The notes under the pieces were generated by a model. That model searched no databases. It was given only the letters and a program-made list of their open reading frames with translations, and was not told where the DNA came from. From Streptomyces sp. CB02261 (GTDB lineage: Bacteria > Actinomycetota > Actinomycetes > Streptomycetales > Streptomycetaceae), in NCBI RefSeq assembly GCF_001905665.1, contig NZ_LIVX01000003.1, forward strand, positions 1 to 64,000: 64,000 bases of DNA, read 5' to 3'. Both the position numbers and the translations under genes were made by a program. Positions 54,542-63,242 of this stretch are shown here, one piece after another (within the stretch, counting starts at the first letter, position 1; the number at the start of each line of letters is the position of its first letter).

Positions 54542-55216
54542 TCAGCTTCCGATCGGTCTTTCACGTCGTCCGAGCAGGCGGTCCGCGCCCACGAGCAGGC
54601 CCTCCACCAGGAGGGCGAGCAGCGCCACGAGCACGGCGCCGGCCACGACCTGCGCGGTGTCGTACGTGGCGAAGCCGGCCGTGATGATCCGGCCGAGGCC
54701 TCCCTGGCCGACCATCGCCGCGATCGTCGCCGTGGCGACCACCTGCACCGCGGCCGAGCGCACCCCGGTCATCACCACCGGCCGGGCGAGCGGGAGTTCC
54801 ACCCGCAGGAAGAGCTGACCGCCGGTCATCCCCATGCCCCGCGCGGCCCGCACCGCGGCCCGGTCCACCTCCCGCACCCCCACGTACGCGTTGGTGAGGA
54901 GCGGCGGTATCGCGAACAGCACGAGGGCCACCACGGTCGGCACGTATCCGGCGTTCCGCAGGGGGGACACCATGAACAGGGCCAGGACCGCGAAGACCGG
55001 GATGGCCCGCCCCACGTTCGACACGTTCACCGCGAGCGTCCCGCCCCGGCCGAGGTGGCCGAGCCACAGGCCCAGCGGCAGCGCGAGCGCCGCCGCGATC
55101 AGCAGCGCCGCCCCGCTCACGTACACGTGCTCGGCGAGCCGCCGCCCTATGCCCTCGTCGCCCGACCAGTGCGCGCCGGTGGTGAGCCAGCCCCAGGCCT
55201 CCGTCACGATGCCCAT
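54542..55216 (-). CDS. betaine-type ABC transporter permease 2
   Basis: A 224-aa permease of the ProW/OpuCB family with six hydrophobic segments and the EAA-type loop (REVDRAAVRAARGMGMTGGQLFLRVELPLA). The ATG at 55216 has GGGAGGTG upstream and begins 1 nt after the TGA of the first permease gene, implying coupled translation. It pairs with the other permease to form the importer channel. Confidence 0.92.
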   Translation of the reverse strand: MGIVTEAWGWLTTGAHWSGDEGIGRRLAEHVYVSGAALLIAAALALPLGLWLGHLGRGGTLAVNVSNVGRAIPVFAVLALFMVSPLRNAGYVPTVVALVLFAIPPLLTNAYVGVREVDRAAVRAARGMGMTGGQLFLRVELPLARPVVMTGVRSAAVQVVATATIAAMVGQGGLGRIITAGFATYDTAQVVAGAVLVALLALLVEGLLVGADRLLGRRERPIGS

Positions 55217-55217
55217 C

Positions 55218-55904
55218 TCACCCACCTCCCGGCGCGGTCCGTATCCGGGCCCACGGCGTCAACAGCCGCTGGAGGCCCAGGAGCAGCAGGTCGGCGGCGA
55301 CGGCGAGGAGCACGCACAGCACCGAGGCGGCGAGCATCTGCGCCTTGAAGAAGGTGGGCAGGGCGTCCTCGATGAGATTGCCGAGGCCGCCGCGGCCCAC
55401 CACCGAACCGACCGTCGTCAGCGCGATCGTGGACACCGTCGCCATCCGTATCCCCGCCATCAGCACCGGCAGCGCGAGCGGCAGTTCGACCTGGCAGAGC
55501 AGCCGCAGCGAGCCGTACCCCATGCCACGGGCGGCCTCCCGGGTCTCGGCGGGCACCGCCGCGAGACCCGCCAGCGTGTTCCGCACGAGGATCGTCAGCG
55601 CGTACAGCACGAGGCCGGTCACCACGAGCGCCGCCGACAGTCCGAAGAAGGGCAGCAGAAGGGAGAACATGGCGAGCGACGGCACCGTGTAGAGCAGGGT
55701 GGTGAGACCGAGGACCGGCCCCGCGAACCGTGGCCGCGCCCGGACGAGCAGCGCGAGCGGCACCGCCACGACCAGCGCGATCAGCACGGACACGACCGTG
55801 ATCCCCACGTGCTGGAGGGTGGCGTCCGTCAACTCCCCGGCGCGCGTGCGCAGATACTCCCCGCAGATCCAGTCGTTCGTGACCAGACAGTTCGGCGCGC
55901 TCAT
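55218..55904 (-). CDS. betaine-type ABC transporter permease 1
   Basis: A 228-aa ProW/OpuCB-like permease. After a 25-residue cytoplasmic start there are five or six membrane helices and the EAA loop (PAETREAARGMGYGSLRLLCQVELPLALPVL). The ATG has GGGAGGGACGG just upstream. First gene of the minus-strand operon, divergent from its presumed ATPase at 56047. Confidence 0.92.
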   Translation of the reverse strand: MSAPNCLVTNDWICGEYLRTRAGELTDATLQHVGITVVSVLIALVVAVPLALLVRARPRFAGPVLGLTTLLYTVPSLAMFSLLLPFFGLSAALVVTGLVLYALTILVRNTLAGLAAVPAETREAARGMGYGSLRLLCQVELPLALPVLMAGIRMATVSTIALTTVGSVVGRGGLGNLIEDALPTFFKAQMLAASVLCVLLAVAADLLLLGLQRLLTPWARIRTAPGGG

Positions 55905-56046
55905 CCGTCCCTCCCCCCGGTCGTCGACTTCCCGAACGCATGTATGACGACCCTAACCCCCGCCACCGACAATCCCGGATACCCACCACAAGGCGGCAAC
56001 ACGCCCTTCACACACCCCCGGCGTCCAGGGGCCAGAATGGGGAACC

Positions 56047-57069
56047 ATGATCCGGTTCGAGCACGTGACCAAGCGGTACGCGGACGGCACCACCGCCGTG
56101 GACGACCTCTCCTTCGAGGTCGCCGAGGGCGAACTCGTCACCCTGGTGGGGCCCTCCGGCTGCGGCAAGACGACCACGATGATGATGGTGAACCGGCTCG
56201 TCGAGCCGACCTCCGGCCGCGTCCTCGTCGACGGCCGGGACGTCGCCGACGTCGACCCCGTCGCCCTGCGCCGCAAGATCGGCTACGTCATCCAGCAGGT
56301 CGGCCTCTTCCCCCACCGCACGGTCCTCGACAACACCGCGACCGTCCCCGCCCTCCTCGGCTGGAAGAAGGCCGCCGCACGCGCGCGTGCCGCCGAACTC
56401 CTCGACCTGGTCGGCCTCGACCCGGCCGTGTACGGCTCCCGCTACCCCGCCCAGCTCTCCGGCGGTCAGCGCCAGCGCGTCGGCGTCGCCCGCGCCCTCG
56501 CCGCCGATCCGCCCGTCCTCCTCATGGACGAGCCCTTCGGCGCCGTCGACCCCGTCGTCCGCGAGCGCCTCCAGAACGAGTTCCTCGCGCTCCAGGCCAC
56601 CGTCCGCAAGACCGTCCTGCTCGTCACCCACGACATCGAGGAAGCCGTCCGCATGGGCGACCGGATGGCCGTCTACGGGCAGGGCCGCATCGAACAGTTC
56701 GACACACCCGCCACCGTCCTCGGCTCCCCCGCCACGCCGTACGTCGCGGACTTCGTCGGCAGCGACCGCGGCCTCAAGCGGCTCGCCGTCACCCCCGTGA
56801 CCGAGGCCGACCTCGAACCCGTACCGCACGCGGGCCACGCCCTCCCGCAGGAGCCCGGCAGCCCGGACGGCGCCGCCCCCGAGAAGCCCGGCAGCCCGGA
56901 CGGCGCCCCCGCGCCCGTACCCCTCGGGACCTCCCTCAAGGACGCCCTCGCCGTACTCCTCCAGCACGACACCGGCCGGCTCACCGTCACCGGGACCGAC
57001 GGGCGCCCGCTCGGCGTCCTGACCCCGGCGGGCGTCCACCGGGCCCTGCGACGCGCCACCGCCGAGTAG
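56047..57069 (+). CDS. betaine/proline-type ABC transporter ATP-binding protein
   Basis: A 340-aa ATPase of the ProV/OpuCA family. Walker A is GPSGCGKTT (36-44), the Q-loop VIQQVGLFPH, signature LSGGQRQRVGVARAL and Walker B LLMDEP. The C-terminus has a Pro/Gly linker with two EPGSPDGA-like units and one short CBS-like segment (DALAVLLQHDTGRLTVTG...PLGVLTPAGV), which in relatives senses ionic strength. It is transcribed divergently from its permeases and binding protein across 142 bp, unlike the usual single operon. Confidence 0.92.
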   Translation: MIRFEHVTKRYADGTTAVDDLSFEVAEGELVTLVGPSGCGKTTTMMMVNRLVEPTSGRVLVDGRDVADVDPVALRRKIGYVIQQVGLFPHRTVLDNTATVPALLGWKKAAARARAAELLDLVGLDPAVYGSRYPAQLSGGQRQRVGVARALAADPPVLLMDEPFGAVDPVVRERLQNEFLALQATVRKTVLLVTHDIEEAVRMGDRMAVYGQGRIEQFDTPATVLGSPATPYVADFVGSDRGLKRLAVTPVTEADLEPVPHAGHALPQEPGSPDGAAPEKPGSPDGAPAPVPLGTSLKDALAVLLQHDTGRLTVTGTDGRPLGVLTPAGVHRALRRATAE

Positions 57070-57072
57070 ACG

Positions 57073-58185
57073 TCACGTCGCGCTGAGCCTGGCGCCCATC
57101 CAGACCATCGCCGGCGGGATCTCCCGGTTCCACGTGTTGAAGTTGTGGCCACCGCTCTCCAACGTGATCGAGGAGACACGCGCCGCACCCTTCGCCTTCC
57201 CGATGAAGTCCAGCGTCGCCTTGCGGTTGCCCTCGCCCCGCTCCGACGTCGTCACCAGGAACGACGACTTCCCCCGCGGCAGACGCTCCAGGCTCCGCAG
57301 CAGGTCGGCCCGCTCGCGCAGCCGGTCGTCCCCGTGGAAGAGGTCACCCGTCGTCACGTCCTCCGCCGCCCGGTAGTACGCGGAGAACCCGGCCCCCGCC
57401 GCGAACCGGTCCGGGTGGTGCAGGGCGACCTTCAGCGCGCAGTAACCGCCCGTGGAGATCCCCATGAACCCCCAGTTCCGCGGCTTCGTCCCCACCCGGT
57501 ACGTCTCCGACACCGCCTTCGGCAGGTCCTCGGCGAAGAAGGTCTCCGTCTGCGGACCCCCGGGCACGTCCACACACTCGGTGTCCCGGGGCGGCGCCAC
57601 CGTCGGGCGCAGCATCACCAGGATCATCGGCTGCATCCGGCCCTCCTTCGCCTGGAGATACGCCGTCCTCGGGAACTTCAGCCCCTTGATGAGGTTCTCC
57701 GCCGTCCCCGGATACCCCGTGAGCACCACCGACGCCGGGAACGTGCGCTTCGCGTACCGCTCCTGGAAGTACTCCGGCGGCAGGTACACATAGGCCGGCG
57801 AGACGATCCCCGACCGCTCCCCCGCCACGACGACCTTCTGTATCTGCCCGCCGACCGCGGGACGCTTGCCGCCCGGCACGTCGACCGCCCGCGTCCCCAC
57901 CACCCGCAGGTCCTTCGAACCGGCCGCGTGGTCGACGACCACCCCCATCTCCTGCTCCTGACCGAACAGATCGGCCCACGAGCCGTAGAAGAGGAACGAC
58001 CGGTTCGCCGCCAGACCCACCGCCGCGAACAACGCCAACTGCGTCGCGAGCAGCAGCCCCACCCGCCCCACGTACGCCCGCCAGCCCCGGCGGGCGAGCC
58101 GCGGCCACAGCCAGACCGTGGCGAAGAACAACGCCACGGCCAGCGCGACCGCCACCACGAGGACTTTGTTGCTGGTGAGACCCAT
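57073..58185 (-). CDS. membrane-anchored esterase (Ag85/esterase D-like alpha/beta hydrolase)
   Basis: A 370-aa hydrolase. Two N-terminal membrane helices (VLVVAVALAVALFFATVWLW and VGLLLATQLALFAAVGLA) anchor a secreted domain of the putative esterase family related to antigen 85. The nucleophile elbow is GISTGGYCALK and the late His is in SGGHNFNTW. ATG 58185 gives the natural start of the first helix; the open frame upstream is unsupported. It ends 3 bp from the convergent ABC ATPase. The substrate is unknown. Confidence 0.9.
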   Translation of the reverse strand: MGLTSNKVLVVAVALAVALFFATVWLWPRLARRGWRAYVGRVGLLLATQLALFAAVGLAANRSFLFYGSWADLFGQEQEMGVVVDHAAGSKDLRVVGTRAVDVPGGKRPAVGGQIQKVVVAGERSGIVSPAYVYLPPEYFQERYAKRTFPASVVLTGYPGTAENLIKGLKFPRTAYLQAKEGRMQPMILVMLRPTVAPPRDTECVDVPGGPQTETFFAEDLPKAVSETYRVGTKPRNWGFMGISTGGYCALKVALHHPDRFAAGAGFSAYYRAAEDVTTGDLFHGDDRLRERADLLRSLERLPRGKSSFLVTTSERGEGNRKATLDFIGKAKGAARVSSITLESGGHNFNTWNREIPPAMVWMGARLSAT

Positions 58186-58227
58186 GGGACGACCGAGCCT
58201 TCTTTCCGAGAATTTCCTGTGAACGAA

Positions 58228-58255
58228 TGAACCCGACTCCGCACGGCTCCGTCCT
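58228..58255 (+). promoter_or_regulatory. candidate sigma-E-type promoter for mprF
   Basis: TGAACC (58228-58233) and CGTCCT (58250-58255) are separated by 16 bp. This resembles the Streptomyces sigma-E promoter form (GGAAC-type -35, CGTCT-type -10). It would start transcription about 90 nt before the mprF ATG. Confidence 0.4.
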
Positions 58256-58350
58256 AGAAGGCGCACCAGCCGGAACGGCCCGCCGAACGCGCCGCGGGGC
58301 CCGACCGGAGTCAAAGACCCCTCGCTGGACCACGGGAAGTACGGGAAGCC

Positions 58351-60198
58351 ATGTCTGACACGCTAGATGGGGACAAATCAGGAATGGTTCCGGTTCGGGT
58401 ACGCCGGATTCTCCGCGGCCCCCGACCCGAGAAGGTCCCCGCACTCGTCGGCACGGCCTGCACCCTCATCGGCCTCATCGACATCGCCGCCGGCGTCTTC
58501 CCCCGCTTCCGCGCCAGCCGCATGCACGCCATCGCGGAAGTCCTCCCCGGCACCCTCGGCCCCCTCTCCGCCGCCCTCTCCCTCAGCGCAGGCGTCCTCC
58601 TCCTGCTCCTCGCCCACGGCCTCAAGCGCCACAAGCGCCGCGCCTGGCGCGCCGCCGTCGTCCTCCTCCCCCTCGGCGCCGCCGCCCAGTTCGTCTGGCG
58701 CCACTCCGTCCTCGGCGCCCTCCTCTCCCTCGTACTCCTCGCCCTCCTCCTGCGCCACCGAGCCGAATTCGCCGCCCTCCCCGACCCCCGCAGCCGCTGG
58801 CGCGCACTCGCCAACTTCGTCCTCATGGGCGGCGGATCCATCGCCCTCGGCCTCGTCATCGTCAGCGCCCACCCCCGCCGCGTCCTCGGCAGCCCCAGCC
58901 TCACCGACCGCCTCGAACACGTCCTCTACGGACTCTTCGGCGTCGAAGGCCCCGTCGGCTACAGCAACGGCGTGGACTGGACCGTCGGCTACTCCCTCGG
59001 CGCCCTCGGCATGCTCACCGCCCTCACCACCATCTACCTCGCCTTCCGCCCCGAGCACCCCGCCGCCCGCCTCACCGACGACGACGAACTCCGGCTCCGC
59101 GCCCTCCTCGCCCAGCACGGCGGCCGCGACTCCCTCGGCCACTTCGCCCTCCGCCGCGACAAGGGCGTCGTCTTCTCCCCCAGCGGAAAAGCCGCCGTCT
59201 GCTACCGCGTCGTCTCCGGCGTCATGCTCGCCAGCGGCGACCCCATCGGCGACGTCGAAGCCTGGCCCGGCGCCATCGAACGCTTCATGGACGAGGCCAA
59301 AGCCCACTCCTGGACCCCCGCCGTCATGGGCTGCTCCGAGACCGGCGGCCAGGTCTGGACCCGCGAAACCGGCCTCGACGCCCTCGAACTCGGCGACGAG
59401 GCCGTCGTCGACGTCCCGGACTTCTCCCTCTCCGGACGCGCCATGCGCAACGTCCGCCAGATGGTCAAACGCATCGAACGCAACGGCTACACCACCCAGG
59501 TCCGCCGCGTCCGCGACCTCGACGACGCCGAACTCGCACGCGTCCGCCGCGCCGCCGCCGACTGGCGCGGCACCGACACCGAGCGCGGCTTCTCCATGGC
59601 CCTCGGCCGCATCGGCGCCCCAGGCGACGGCGACGCCGTCATAGCCACCGCCCACAAACACGACCCCGACGGCGACCCCGCCGACTCCCCCTACGGCGAC
59701 CTCAAGGCGATCATCCACTTCGTCCCCTGGGGCACCGACGGCATGTCCCTCGAACTCATGCGCCGCGACCGCTCCGCCGACCCCGGCATGAACGAGCTCC
59801 TCATCGTCGCCGCCCTCCAGGCCTCCCCCGCCCTCGGCATCACCCGCGTCTCCCTCAACTTCGCCATGTTCCGCTCCGCCCTCGCCCGCGGCGAGAAGAT
59901 CGGCGCGGGACCCGTCCTACGGGTCTGGCGCGGACTCCTCGTCTTCCTCTCCCGCTGGTTCCAGATCGAGTCCCTCTACAAGTTCAACGCCAAGTTCCGG
60001 CCACGCTGGGAACCCCGCTTCGTCGTCTACCGCACCAGCCGCGACCTCCCCCGCATCGGCTTCGCCGCCATGCAGGCCGAAGGCTTCGTGAACCTCCCCC
60101 GGCCCCGCCCCTTCACCCGACGGCGCCCCGCCCCGGCCCCCCGGCCCTGCGCCCACATCGTCCCCGTATCCGCCGAACGCGAGATCCGCGCGGCCTGA
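58351..60198 (+). CDS. mprF: phosphatidylglycerol lysyltransferase, MprF-like
   Basis: A 615-aa membrane enzyme. The N-terminal third has about six membrane helices. The C-terminal half (about 240-590) is the DUF2156 GNAT-fold domain that transfers an aminoacyl group from tRNA to phosphatidylglycerol (GKAAVCYRVVSGVMLASGDPIGD; RMVKRIERNGY-like; MSLELMRRDRSADPGMNELL; SLNFAMFRSALARGE). Lysyl-PG makes the membrane less negative and protects against cationic peptides. It lacks the full 14-helix flippase of Staphylococcus MprF. Codons are strongly C- and A-ended compared with neighbours to the left. Confidence 0.9.
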   Translation: MSDTLDGDKSGMVPVRVRRILRGPRPEKVPALVGTACTLIGLIDIAAGVFPRFRASRMHAIAEVLPGTLGPLSAALSLSAGVLLLLLAHGLKRHKRRAWRAAVVLLPLGAAAQFVWRHSVLGALLSLVLLALLLRHRAEFAALPDPRSRWRALANFVLMGGGSIALGLVIVSAHPRRVLGSPSLTDRLEHVLYGLFGVEGPVGYSNGVDWTVGYSLGALGMLTALTTIYLAFRPEHPAARLTDDDELRLRALLAQHGGRDSLGHFALRRDKGVVFSPSGKAAVCYRVVSGVMLASGDPIGDVEAWPGAIERFMDEAKAHSWTPAVMGCSETGGQVWTRETGLDALELGDEAVVDVPDFSLSGRAMRNVRQMVKRIERNGYTTQVRRVRDLDDAELARVRRAAADWRGTDTERGFSMALGRIGAPGDGDAVIATAHKHDPDGDPADSPYGDLKAIIHFVPWGTDGMSLELMRRDRSADPGMNELLIVAALQASPALGITRVSLNFAMFRSALARGEKIGAGPVLRVWRGLLVFLSRWFQIESLYKFNAKFRPRWEPRFVVYRTSRDLPRIGFAAMQAEGFVNLPRPRPFTRRRPAPAPRPCAHIVPVSAEREIRAA

Positions 60199-60226
60199 TC
60201 TCGCCCCCGGGCCCTACGCTGGACAC

Positions 60227-61087
60227 ATGAGTACGACGATCGACCGGGGCACCGCCCGGGGCCTGCCGGAGTGGGACCGCTGCGCGGTCATGGGCGTGGT
60301 CAACGTGACGCCCGACTCCTTCTCCGACGGCGGCCGCTGGTTCGACACCACGGCCGCCGTCAAACACGGCCTCGACCTCGTCTCCGAGGGCGCCGACCTC
60401 ATCGACGTCGGCGGCGAGTCCACCCGCCCCGGCGCCACCCGCGTCGACGAGGACGAAGAGCTCCGCCGCGTCGTCCCCGTCGTCCGCGGCCTCGCCGCCG
60501 AAGGCGTCACCGTCTCCGTCGACACCATGCGCGCAGGCGTCGCCGCCCGCGCCGTCGACGCCGGCGCCGTCCTCGTCAACGACGTCAGCGGCGGCCTCGC
60601 CGACCCCGGGATGATCCCCGCCGTCGCCGCCGCCGAAGTCCCCTTCGTCGTCATGCACTGGCGCGGATTCAGCCAGAACATGAACAGCCTCGCCGTCTAC
60701 GACGACGTCGTCACCGAAGTCGTCGGCGAACTCCGCACCCGCCTGGAAGCCGTCGTCGACGGCGGGATCGACCCCGAACGCATCGTCGTCGACCCCGGCC
60801 TCGGCTTCGCCAAGCTCGCCCCCCACGACCTCGCCCTCGTCGCCCACCTCCCCGAACTCCGCGCCCTCGGCCGCCCCCTCCTCGTCGCCGCCTCCCGCAA
60901 ACGCTTCCTCGGCCACGTCCTCGCCCGCGAAGGCGCCGGACCACCGCCCGCACGCGAACGCGACGCCGCCACCGCCGCCGTCTCCGCCCTCGCCGCCCAC
61001 GCGGGCGCGTGGGCCGTCCGCGTCCACGAGGTCAGGGCCACCGCCGACGCCGTACGCGTCGCCCGGGCCGTCGAGGGAGCCGCATGA
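60227..61087 (+). CDS. folP: dihydropteroate synthase
   Basis: FolP condenses p-aminobenzoate with hydroxymethyl-dihydropterin pyrophosphate and is the sulfonamide target. The 286-aa TIM barrel has MGVVNVTPDSFSDGG (22-36), DVGGESTRPGA and the C-terminal SRKRFLG. TACGCT (60215-60220) lies 6 nt before the ATG, so the folate operon can start here as a leaderless mRNA just 28 bp after mprF. The next gene overlaps by ATGA. Confidence 0.96.
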   Translation: MSTTIDRGTARGLPEWDRCAVMGVVNVTPDSFSDGGRWFDTTAAVKHGLDLVSEGADLIDVGGESTRPGATRVDEDEELRRVVPVVRGLAAEGVTVSVDTMRAGVAARAVDAGAVLVNDVSGGLADPGMIPAVAAAEVPFVVMHWRGFSQNMNSLAVYDDVVTEVVGELRTRLEAVVDGGIDPERIVVDPGLGFAKLAPHDLALVAHLPELRALGRPLLVAASRKRFLGHVLAREGAGPPPARERDAATAAVSALAAHAGAWAVRVHEVRATADAVRVARAVEGAA

Positions 61088-61617
61088 GCCCCGCGGACTG
61101 GGACGACGACGACACCGGACCCGCCGCGGAACCCCTGAACGGCCGCAGCGCCGACGCAGCAGCCGTGGAAGCCGCCAACACCGCCTTCTACGAAGCCATG
61201 GAGACCGGCGACTTCGAAGGCGTCGCCGACCACTGGCTCGACGACGGCGCCACCCCCATCACCTGCGTCCACCCCGGCTGGCCCGTCCTCACCGGCCGCG
61301 GCGAGGTCCTCCGCTCGTACGCGCTGATCATGGCGAACACCGAGTACATCCAGTTCTTCCTCACCGACCTCAAGATCTCCCTCGCCGGCAGCACCGCCGT
61401 CGTCACCTGCACCGAGAACATCCTCAGCGGCGGCCCCGCCGAGGACGGCGCCGCCCTCGGCCCCCTCGTCGGCCAGCTCGTCGTCGCCACCAACGTGTTC
61501 CGCCACACACCCGACGGCTGGAAGATCTGGTCCCACCACGCCTCCCCCGTCCTCACCGAGACCGAGGGAACCGAGGACGACGAGCCCGGCACGGACGGCA
61601 CCGAACCACCCTCCTGA
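61084..61617 (+). CDS. NTF2-like (SnoaL/ketosteroid-isomerase fold) protein
   Basis: A 177-aa protein with acidic, disordered ends around one NTF2-like domain (AANTAFYEAMETGDFEGVADHWLDD; HPGWPVLTGRGEVLRSYALIM; WKIWSHHASPV). The ATG overlaps the folP stop, so it is made with FolP. The fold serves enzymes and binding proteins alike; no catalytic residue is diagnostic. Its embedding between folP and folB in Streptomyces suggests a link with folate metabolism, but this is only position. Confidence 0.88.
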   Translation: MSPADWDDDDTGPAAEPLNGRSADAAAVEAANTAFYEAMETGDFEGVADHWLDDGATPITCVHPGWPVLTGRGEVLRSYALIMANTEYIQFFLTDLKISLAGSTAVVTCTENILSGGPAEDGAALGPLVGQLVVATNVFRHTPDGWKIWSHHASPVLTETEGTEDDEPGTDGTEPPS

Positions 61618-61739
61618 GCCACCCCCGGCCCCCCACGGGCAAGCGCTGTCGGTCCCCGCAGGTAGATTCGACACTGGACACCCGGCCGTCCGCACCCGGC
61701 TGCGTGACCACCCGAACTACGACAGCAGGAGTGATTCGC

Positions 61740-62099
61740 GTGGATCGTGTCGCGCTGCGCGGCCTCAAGGCCCGGGGCCACCACGGCGTCTTCCCCAAGG
61801 AGCGCGAGGAGGGCCAGACCTTCATCGTGGACCTGGTCCTCGGCCTGGACACCCGCCCGGCGGCCGCCGACGACGACCTGACGAAGACCGTGCACTACGG
61901 AATCGTCGCCGAAGAGGTCGTCGACGTCGTCCAGGGCGAGCCCGTCGACCTCATCGAAACCCTCGCCGAACGGATCGCGCAGCGATGCCTCGGCCACGAC
62001 GGGGTACAGGAGGTGGAAGTCGTCGTCCACAAGCCGGACGCACCCATCACCGTGCCCTTCGACGACGTGACCGTCACGATCACCCGGAGCCGACGATGA
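61740..62099 (+). CDS. folB: dihydroneopterin aldolase
   Basis: FolB converts dihydroneopterin to hydroxymethyl-dihydropterin. The 119-aa protein has the family pattern LRGLKARGHHGVFPKEREEGQ (active-site region), VHYGIVAEEVVDVV and PVDLIETLAERIA. GTG 61740 follows AGGAGTG. It overlaps folK by 4 bp (ATGA at 62096-62099). The family usually works as an octamer. Confidence 0.95.
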   Translation: MDRVALRGLKARGHHGVFPKEREEGQTFIVDLVLGLDTRPAAADDDLTKTVHYGIVAEEVVDVVQGEPVDLIETLAERIAQRCLGHDGVQEVEVVVHKPDAPITVPFDDVTVTITRSRR

Positions 62100-62695
62100 A
62101 GCCGACGCAGAGCGACCCCACCGTGCAGCCCGTACCGGCCGCCGTCGTCGAGACCGTCGACGCCGCCGACGTCACCCTGTCGAACCCCCGCTGGGCCGTC
62201 GTCGCCCTCGGCGCCAACCTCGGCAACCGCCTGGAGACCCTCCAGGGCGCCGTGGACGCCCTCGCGGACACCCCCGGCCTCCGGGTCAAGGCCGTCTCCC
62301 CCGTCTACGAGACCGAGCCCTGGGGCGTCGACCCCGACACCCAGCCCTCGTACCTCAACGCCGTCGCGCTCGTGAAGACGACCCTGCCGCCCTCCTCCCT
62401 CCTGGAGCGGGCCCACGCCGTCGAGGAGGCCTTCCACCGCGTCCGCGAGGAGCGCTGGGGCGCCCGCACCATCGACGTCGACATCGTCGCCTACGCCGAC
62501 GTCGTCTCCGAGGACCCCGTCCTCACCCTCCCGCACCCCCGCGCCCACCAGCGCGCCTTCGTCCTCGCCCCCTGGCACGACGTCGACCCCGAGGCCCAGA
62601 TCTCCGGCCACGGCACCGTCGCCGCGCTCCTCGCCGCCGTCGGCAGCGAAGGCGTCACCCGCCGCGCCGACCTGGAACTCCGTCTGCCCGAGTAG
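62096..62695 (+). CDS. folK: hydroxymethyl-dihydropterin pyrophosphokinase
   Basis: FolK activates hydroxymethyl-dihydropterin with ATP for FolP. The 199-aa protein has a roughly 30-residue N-terminal extension, then VVALGANLGNR, SPVYETEPWG, ARTIDVDIVAYADV and LPHPRAHQRAFVLAPW, all hallmarks of HPPK. The ATG overlaps the folB stop. The DUF3180 gene follows after 61 bp. Confidence 0.96.
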   Translation: MKPTQSDPTVQPVPAAVVETVDAADVTLSNPRWAVVALGANLGNRLETLQGAVDALADTPGLRVKAVSPVYETEPWGVDPDTQPSYLNAVALVKTTLPPSSLLERAHAVEEAFHRVREERWGARTIDVDIVAYADVVSEDPVLTLPHPRAHQRAFVLAPWHDVDPEAQISGHGTVAALLAAVGSEGVTRRADLELRLPE

Positions 62696-62756
62696 TCGTT
62701 ACGCTTCGTGGCAGACCGCCCACGACCACGACCGACGACCACGTGAAGGACACCCG

Positions 62757-63236
62757 GTGAAACAACTGCGGCTGAAGGTGCTCGCCGGACTCTTCGTCGT
62801 CGCCGGCATCATCTCCTGGGGCGCGGCCCGCCTCTGGGACTCGGTCGGCACCCTCCCCAGCGTGCCGATCGCCGCGCCCATCGTCCTCGCCGCGATCGCG
62901 GCCGTCCTCACGGCGACCGCCCTCTCGATCCGCAGCCGCCTCAGGGCCCAGCGCGACCGCCGCCCGGGCGCCAAGGGCGTCGAACCCCTGATGGCGGCCC
63001 GCGCGGTGGTCTTCGGCCAGGCGAGCGCCCTGGTCGCCGCCCTCGTCGCCGGCATGTACGGCGGCGTCGGCGTCTTCCTCCTCGCCTCCCTCGACGTCCC
63101 GGCCCGCCGCGACCAGGCCCTCTACGCGGCCTTCTCGGTCCTGGCCGGCATCGGCGTCATCGCGGCCGCCCTCTTCCTGGAGCGGGTCTGCCGCCTCCCG
63201 GAGGACGACGACGAAAGCCGCGCCCCGGCCGCGTAG
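62757..63236 (+). CDS. DUF3180 membrane protein
   Basis: A 159-aa protein with four hydrophobic segments (LAGLFVVAGIISWGAARLW; PIVLAAIAAVLTATALSI; ASALVAALVAGMYGGVGVFLLASL; LAGIGVIAAALFLE). It matches the actinobacterial DUF3180 family, which almost always follows folK. It starts at GTG 62757 after AAGGA. Function unknown; the constant position suggests a role tied to folate or pterin handling. Confidence 0.9.
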   Translation: MKQLRLKVLAGLFVVAGIISWGAARLWDSVGTLPSVPIAAPIVLAAIAAVLTATALSIRSRLRAQRDRRPGAKGVEPLMAARAVVFGQASALVAALVAGMYGGVGVFLLASLDVPARRDQALYAAFSVLAGIGVIAAALFLERVCRLPEDDDESRAPAA

Positions 63237-63242
63237 CCCGCC

